This document shows, piece by piece, positions 58,790-64,000 of a stretch of 64,000 nucleotides of DNA (within the stretch, counting starts at the first letter, position 1; each line of letters starts with the position of its first letter). The notes beneath the pieces were generated by a model. It saw only the letters and a list, made by a program, of their open reading frames with translations, did not search any database and was not told the DNA's origin. The translations under genes and the position numbers were made by a program. The stretch lies in NCBI GenBank assembly GCA_958496175.1, contig OY292276.1, forward strand, positions 36,290,449 through 36,354,448. Reading direction: 5' to 3'. The DNA comes from Sisyra terminalis (Eukaryota; Arthropoda; Insecta; Neuroptera; Sisyridae).

Positions 58790-59005
58790 CTGGTGACCGA
58801 GTGGTCAAAGTGACCGCTCCAAAATCAGTAGATGTTGGGTTCGATCCTCGATTTGAGTAAATTTTCGATATTTCTCAAATACGGATAAATTATATATAGT
58901 TATATGTTATATCTCGAATACAGATTCTCAAATCTGGAGTTGCTAAAGATCTTAGTAGTTATAAAGCGACAGTAAACAATAATTGACAAAAAAACAGAAG
59001 CTCGT
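58790..59005 (+). mobile_element. tRNA-derived SINE, copy B (best preserved)
   Basis: CTGGTGACCGAGTGGTCAAA is an A box of the class II tRNA type (compare GGCCGAGTGGTTAAGG in tRNA-Ser), with GGGTTCGATCCTCG as B box. Then come a TTTCGATATTTCTCAAATAC body and a CTTAGTAGTTATAAAGCGAC then AGTAAACAATAATTGAC tail. It is about 215 bp. It is the clearest of four copies and defines the family. Confidence 0.8.
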
Positions 59006-59164
59006 TTAGAGTGTTTTTCAAATATTTAACTTTACAAAACAAAATTTTCCCATTAATGGTGAACCATTCATTCAGTGGACAACCACTCATTGGTGTTTAT
59101 TATTATTCGAGAGTTTTGAAAGAAAAAATTGTTTTGGCGCACTTATTTTTCGAGAAAACGCTAT

Positions 59165-59270
59165 TTCAATAAAAAGCTCTATTTGAAGTATTTTTAAAAT
59201 AAAGAGCTAAGACATACAATTTTTGAAACATTTTTTTCACCATTAATTGGTGTTTTTTTGGTGCTGGAGA
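59165..59270 (+). repeat. Local duplication of 58650-58750
   Basis: Both segments hold AAAAAGCTC followed further on by a CACCATTAATTGGTGTTTTT-like block and GGTGCTGGAG/GGTAGCTTGAG. Confidence 0.45.
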
Positions 59271-59344
59271 GGTTTCATGGAAAAACTTTGCCGCTTGCAT
59301 ATTTTCCTGGAAAACACCATTTAAAGAAAAAGCTTCTGTGAAGC

Positions 59345-59510
59345 GTTTTGGTAACAATGCATTTTTTACTTTTAATTTAATTTGCGATTTTTTTGTTACT
59401 TCAATTCTAACGACCTATAATTTTCTCTTTTATTGCTAAATTTTCATTAGGACTGGACCTATTTGCGAATTAATTTTAAAACAAAATAGAAAATGCAACG
59501 TCGCTACATA
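59345..59510. mobile_element. MITE family M7, copy b
   Basis: CAATGCATTTTTTACTTTTA, then a TTTGCGATTTTTTTGTTACT TCAATTCTAA run, GGACTGGACC/GGACC and AAAATGCAACGTCGC match the interior and arms of copy a at 51537-51750. The outermost TGTACTTTAGCAC tips are eroded here. Confidence 0.75.
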
Positions 59511-61174
59511 ATGATGTTGCTTAAAGAGACCAAAGTCGAAAGTAGTAAAAAATCAAAACTATTAATGTTTAGTTTGTTCATTACAATTTCGGCAAGTACA
59601 TGATTTTCATGAGAGGCCCCCAGAACAAAGGGAAAAGTACATGGTTTTGTTATGCGAATATGGAATGGGGTAGTTTTTGGGAATTTTTTTTTTCCCATAA
59701 ACTTTATTCTAAACCAATAGTTTTGATTTTGTACGTTATTCTAGCGATACTTGCATTTAAGAAATGGTTTCTCAAACGGAGGTCTTAACAATTTCAATTT
59801 TTAAAAATTGATAAGAACTTACCAGAAAAATAATAAAAAAAAAATATTGGAAAACCTACTATAATAATTGCTCGTAAGCCAGAGAACAGAAGTCGGTTAT
59901 CACTATCCGTATCCTCACTCTGTATTATCACTATCCGGATAATCTCCCATTTGACTACAGTTTATTTGGTTACATTTTTTTCATAAAAAATTTACCGAAC
60001 CGAAATATGTGTAATGTGTGGAAATATAAATTTCTTTGTTTTAACTTAATAGACATCAAAGTTATATATAAATTGTAATAAAACTTGTAACGGAATTCAT
60101 TATATAATTTTTTTAATTGTTCCTAAAAAATAATAGGTAAAGACTAAAAAACATTTTATATTATTTTTAAAAAAATTGTTTCACTTACAACCCATTGAAT
60201 TTAAAAGCAACCTTGAAATTAATTAAATTACATGTCAACAAAAATAACAAAGAATTTATTTTTACCTCTAAAACGGTGTTTTAGGCAAACGCAAATAATT
60301 CTTGAACATAAGTTCATGATATTTCCTCAAAATTACCTGGTTATTTATATTAGTAAAATAATGTATGATTTATTAATCACAAGTAACGAAATGATTAAAG
60401 TAATTTTTCATTATACATTTTAATCCATATATTTCTCACTACTTTGAAATCGTTATTTATTATTCATTCATATTTGTATAAATTATAAAACATTTTTGAA
60501 CATGTAACTCTATGTTTAGTGAATAAACTTATAACGAATAAAATCTTTTATGAATTTATTATTAACTACAAAATTTACAGAACCTACAGTATTATAATCA
60601 AACAAACCGTGAATATTTTGCATATTTTTAAAATCTGATATGTTAAATTTGTTCTTTTAATACGATTATGAGATACACAATAATTAATAATAATGATTAT
60701 TGAAAACTCAAAAAACTTAGTAATTGTTAAAGATAATATCTTTTAAAAGGTCTGTAGAAAAAGTTCACTAAAATCTATTCGACAGCAGTATGTAGATGAA
60801 GTTGGAAAAAAGGTGTTTTTCTATGAACCCCTTTACAATGAAATATAAAAAAATAGAGGCTGTACATCAGTTAAGTGTACTTCAGCGTGTTAGAACATCA
60901 TTAATTAGATCTTCAATAATGAAAAAAAGTTTTAAAATAACTTTTGCTAGTTAGACCAATAGATAATGAATTATGAGACTCTAACGTGGTATGTCTCTCC
61001 CGCTTACTGAAAATTCGGTAGAAAATTCTTAAGAAAAATAATCAATGAAAACTACATCAGATAATTTAAGAATGAAATAAATTTCAGTCTATGATATTTT
61101 TTGAGCTTACAGCGGCCTCTAAAATAACTTTATTTTTCAGTAGTTTTTGGATGATAAAAAGTAGGACTTTTGTA
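59511..61174. other. AT-rich spacer, no gene seen
   Basis: Overlapping frames at 59504-59788 on both strands have no motif. At 60868, TAAGTGTACTTCAGCGTGTT resembles an M7 tip without a body. Nothing else was seen. Confidence 0.35.
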
Positions 61175-61356
61175 TGTCAATATTTTTGACTGTTATTTTA
61201 CAGTCGATTTATAACTTCCAAGGTTTTTAAGGATTAAAGAGCAAATAAAAATCCGTAAATCGAGAAATATTGAAAAATCGTTGTGAACGAGATTCTAATT
61301 CAACACCACCTACTTGTTCTGGAGCGGCCACCTTGATTACTCGACATCCAGTAGGC
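61175..61356 (-). mobile_element. tRNA-derived SINE, copy C
   Basis: The reverse strand reads CTACTGGATGTCGAGTAATC then AAGGTGGCCGCTCC, a decayed B box, and the family body CAATATTTCTCGATTTACGG then GAAGTTATAAATCGACTGTA. It aligns end to end with copy B. Confidence 0.75.
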
Positions 61357-62286
61357 GAAGTATATTTTCTTGATTAATTTATTTTAACATTCAACTAAGA
61401 AATCCTATACTATAGAAATCGTATATCCTATATTATAACCTGTCCGACACATACTTGAATGATCTTTTTAATTAGTGATAAAAGGTTGCTTAAATTTAAG
61501 AAACCATTAACAAAGGTTAACATTTTATTCCGTTGCCATATTTTTCTACCGCAAAACATAAAAATTTTATTTGAAAATATTAAAAAATATTTTTCTATTT
61601 ATATTCGATTATAAAATGTTTTAAATGTAGTAAGTATATTACGTACATGTATATTATACATATATTTAACTATTTCGCTCATGTAGTACTCTTTTGTCGT
61701 TATATTTCTTTCATAAAGAAAAAAAAAATATTCATATTTTTCAACTAAGTAATTTCTATATTAGTAAAAATTAAACTGTTTTTATAGCTCATAGGGTTGA
61801 AAGTAATGTAAAAATACTAATAGATTTTTTGATTCATTGCTAAAGTTCATTAAAAAACTATAAGTATTATAAATTGAGCATCAATTTGTTTCTACCTCAT
61901 TAAATTTCCTTCGATTTCAAATAATTCATTTATTAATGATGATCACCTATAATTATACTATAATTATATTGTCCCAATATAGAAAGATATTACTGAGTGA
62001 TTTTTTTAAATGCTTTATTTCCAATACTAAATGTAAAATTAATGCGTCTTACCAACTAATATAAGTTACGTACAAATAGTTAAATCAAAAATCTTAATAA
62101 TTTCCAAGTAATTATAGAAATGTGAATAATTCAATAAACATAATCTTCATTACAAATCTTCCATTACAACAAAAATTGAAGGCAAGTAATTAATTTTCAA
62201 TAGTTAGCAAACTCCATGTAAAGTTTTATCCGGCGGATTGAGAAAACGTGCTAATTTTCACTTTTAAATAGTGATATACATACGAT
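61357..62286. other. AT-rich spacer, no gene seen
   Basis: Nothing recognised. Confidence 0.35.
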
Positions 62287-62516
62287 TTATCTAACAAATA
62301 AACTTTTATCTACTTTTATCTAACTCTTATCTTTTTATTAACTTGATATTTTCACTTATAGATAAATAGACTCTGTCCATAAGATAACTATTTAATAGAT
62401 AATTTATCTACTAGATAAATTCTATACATGAGTTCTATACTAAGAATATCATTATTTTTAGGTGAAAATATCCATTTTTCCTTTATCTTTCGGATAAAAT
62501 TTTATCTGAAAGATAA
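62287..62516. promoter_or_regulatory. Homotypic cluster of GATA-factor hexamers
   Basis: Twelve AGATAA/TTATCT hexamers in 230 bp: starts at 62287, 62306, 62316, 62327, 62360, 62382, 62397, 62404, 62413, 62483, 62502 and 62511; a GGATAA lies at 62492. From base composition I would expect fewer than one. WGATAR is the binding site of GATA zinc-finger factors. An 11-bp inverted repeat (GATATTTTCAC near 62345, inverse near 62462) crosses the cluster, so a decayed repeat element is an alternative to an enhancer. Confidence 0.45.
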
Positions 62517-63509
62517 CTATCACTATCTTGATATGAAGATACCGGTCCCTTAATAGCTATCTTAAGGATATGGTGTATCTTTCCATGAGTCAAAATAACG
62601 GTGCTTAATTTTTTTAGTTTATTCCTACGATCGTTATATTTTATTCACAATTTAGTCATAGTTTCTTTCAGGTAAATGCATTAAAATACAACCATTTATT
62701 AAAAATTCTAAAAAACTTTAAAAAATAGTAATCTTCTAACTAGCAGCCCTCAAACAATATCATATGTGAAAATAATTAGAATTCTTTATTTAAAGTTGTT
62801 CTTTAAAGTACTATTTAATTGAATGGGTTCACCAATTAGATTTTTTTGTTAAGAAATTTATAGCTCCACTGATCGAGGATAAAATTTTCAAAAAGTATTG
62901 ATGGTTTGAAATTGTTGATGGTTGTTTGAAGGCCCAAAAACTAAAAGATATTTCTAAAGATATATAAAACATAATAGATATACTAAAATATTTATCTACT
63001 GATTCACTTTTCTCTCCAGAAAACATTGAAAATAGGAATGGGTTATTTTTGGTCTACCTTTTCTGACGCTCTTTTGCACTGTATGTGTGTGATTAAAAAA
63101 GTAATGAAAAAACTATGTAGATTTGCAAATAATATGACTTGTAGATAAATGTTTCCAACAAAAATTGAATCTTGTTACAACTTTGTGAAAAAGGTTGATA
63201 CAAAAATTGATTTTTCCAACGATTATTTTCAATATAGCACCAAGATAATTGGAAAACCCAACAATTTTTTTTGTCATAAAAATGTCTACAAACTGCCATT
63301 TCAAAAGCTTATCGACAATTGGAAGAAAGAGAAGAACTCAAAAAATTTCTTTGGTTTCAAATTTGTCGTTCTGAACCGATTTTTATCAGATTTTTGTAAT
63401 CTAGCGTCATAAAACATCGGTACACATACTAATTTATTATTTAAGCTCTTCTGGAGAGCGAATGTCACTTTACAGACGTATGTTACTTTTGTTTTTTTTA
63501 GTTTTCAAA
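62517..63509. other. AT-rich spacer with motif-free frames
   Basis: The forward frame at 63149-63412 (87 codons, Asn/Lys/Phe-rich) has an opposing reverse frame over most of its length and no recognisable domain. It may be element-derived but is unsupported. Confidence 0.3.
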
Positions 63510-63660
63510 CTTCCAATAATAGATTCTCACACCGTGAAGTTCGTTTCTCGTAGCGAGTAAATTTCAATATTTCTCGATTACGTTTTTTTTTTATTAACCC
63601 TAGAGTCGCCAAATGACCTAAGTAGTTATAAAGAGATGGTAAAAACAATTTTAAAAAAAT
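63510..63660 (+). mobile_element. tRNA-derived SINE, copy D (decayed head)
   Basis: The head is worn (GAAGTTCGTTTCTCG replaces the B box), but the body TTTCAATATTTCTCGATTAC and the tail CCTAAGTAGTTATAAAGAGA then TGGTAAAAACAATTTT match copies B and C. Confidence 0.65.
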
Positions 63661-64000
63661 CAGCTACCTTTGGCATTTCGGCATCCTTAAATCAAAAATG
63701 AAGTTAACAATGGAAGTTTGACTGGCTCTACCTTGCTCAATATTAAACTTCAGTTGAAATATATTTTGAAAAGAAAATTTAAAAAAAATGTACTGTTTGG
63801 ATGAAGAATTTTTTATACTTGACTAAAAAAAAGATAAAAATTCAATAATTGAAAATTGTAACATGTTTTGCATACACATTTATTCTATGTCCTTGTATAT
63901 TCTTTACAATTTGATTATTAAATGATATTTTTCTGTAACAACTTATAAAATAATTTCCCCCATACTAATTTATTAAAACAAATGGTTGAGATATTAATGT
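63661..64000. other. AT-rich end of window, no gene seen
   Basis: Nothing recognised. Confidence 0.35.

Noticed and set aside
63149..63412. 87-codon forward frame
   Set aside because: Composition follows the AT bias, opposing frames are open over the same bases, and no domain is visible.
1..64000. CRISPR arrays, operons, phage or plasmid systems
   Set aside because: No regularly spaced short repeats, no dense co-directional genes, and spliced insect-type genes show this is nuclear eukaryotic DNA.

Overview
This is a very AT-rich stretch of a eukaryotic nuclear genome, almost certainly an insect. The evidence is spliced genes with GT-AG introns, long gene-poor spacers, a decayed Helitron, mariner and LINE remnants, tRNA-derived SINEs, many short terminal-inverted-repeat elements, and an agatoxin-like peptide (ALP) gene, a neurohormone family described from insects and other arthropods. 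There is no bacterial-style gene packing, operon, CRISPR array or plasmid feature. The order of insect cannot be fixed from this window.

Few genes are visible. (1) 681-1286 (+): a complete, apparently intronless EF-hand calcium-binding protein of 201 residues. (2) 25621-26104 (-): the first coding exon, with 5' UTR, of a claudin/PMP22-like four-helix membrane protein. A TATA box and an upstream non-coding exon can be proposed near 26517-26637; later coding exons were not found. (3) 45854-46287 (-): two exons of an ALP precursor, an acidic propeptide exon followed by the eight-cysteine knot exon with an amidation glycine. The signal-peptide exon was not found and should lie at higher coordinates. 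Isolated exon-like segments (25297-25407 +, 57659-57722 -, 42583-42765 -) may belong to genes with very long introns.

Most of the rest is mobile-element debris in AT-rich spacer. Coding relics are a Helitron helicase (8131-9200), a LINE reverse transcriptase core (41299-41755), a LINE C-terminus (56757-57056) and an internally deleted mariner (48661-49500). Short non-autonomous families with at least two copies each include hAT-like MITEs with CAGTG/CAGGG ends, a GGGGTCGTTCATAAA-ended family, a 230-265 bp family with TTGGCCTAAA termini, and a family with about 66 bp terminal inverted repeats. A tRNA-derived SINE family has four copies, all between 55.8 and 63.7 kb.

The most unusual stretches are three. 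31.6-32.7 kb has direct repeats flanking a near-perfect 90-bp-arm palindrome with a hammerhead-like core, followed by a perfect 20-bp hairpin. 62.29-62.52 kb has twelve AGATAA/TTATCT hexamers in 230 bp. 50.1-51.75 kb has a 235-bp-arm inverted repeat directly abutting another inverted-repeat element. All family assignments come from reading the sequence by eye; no database search was run.
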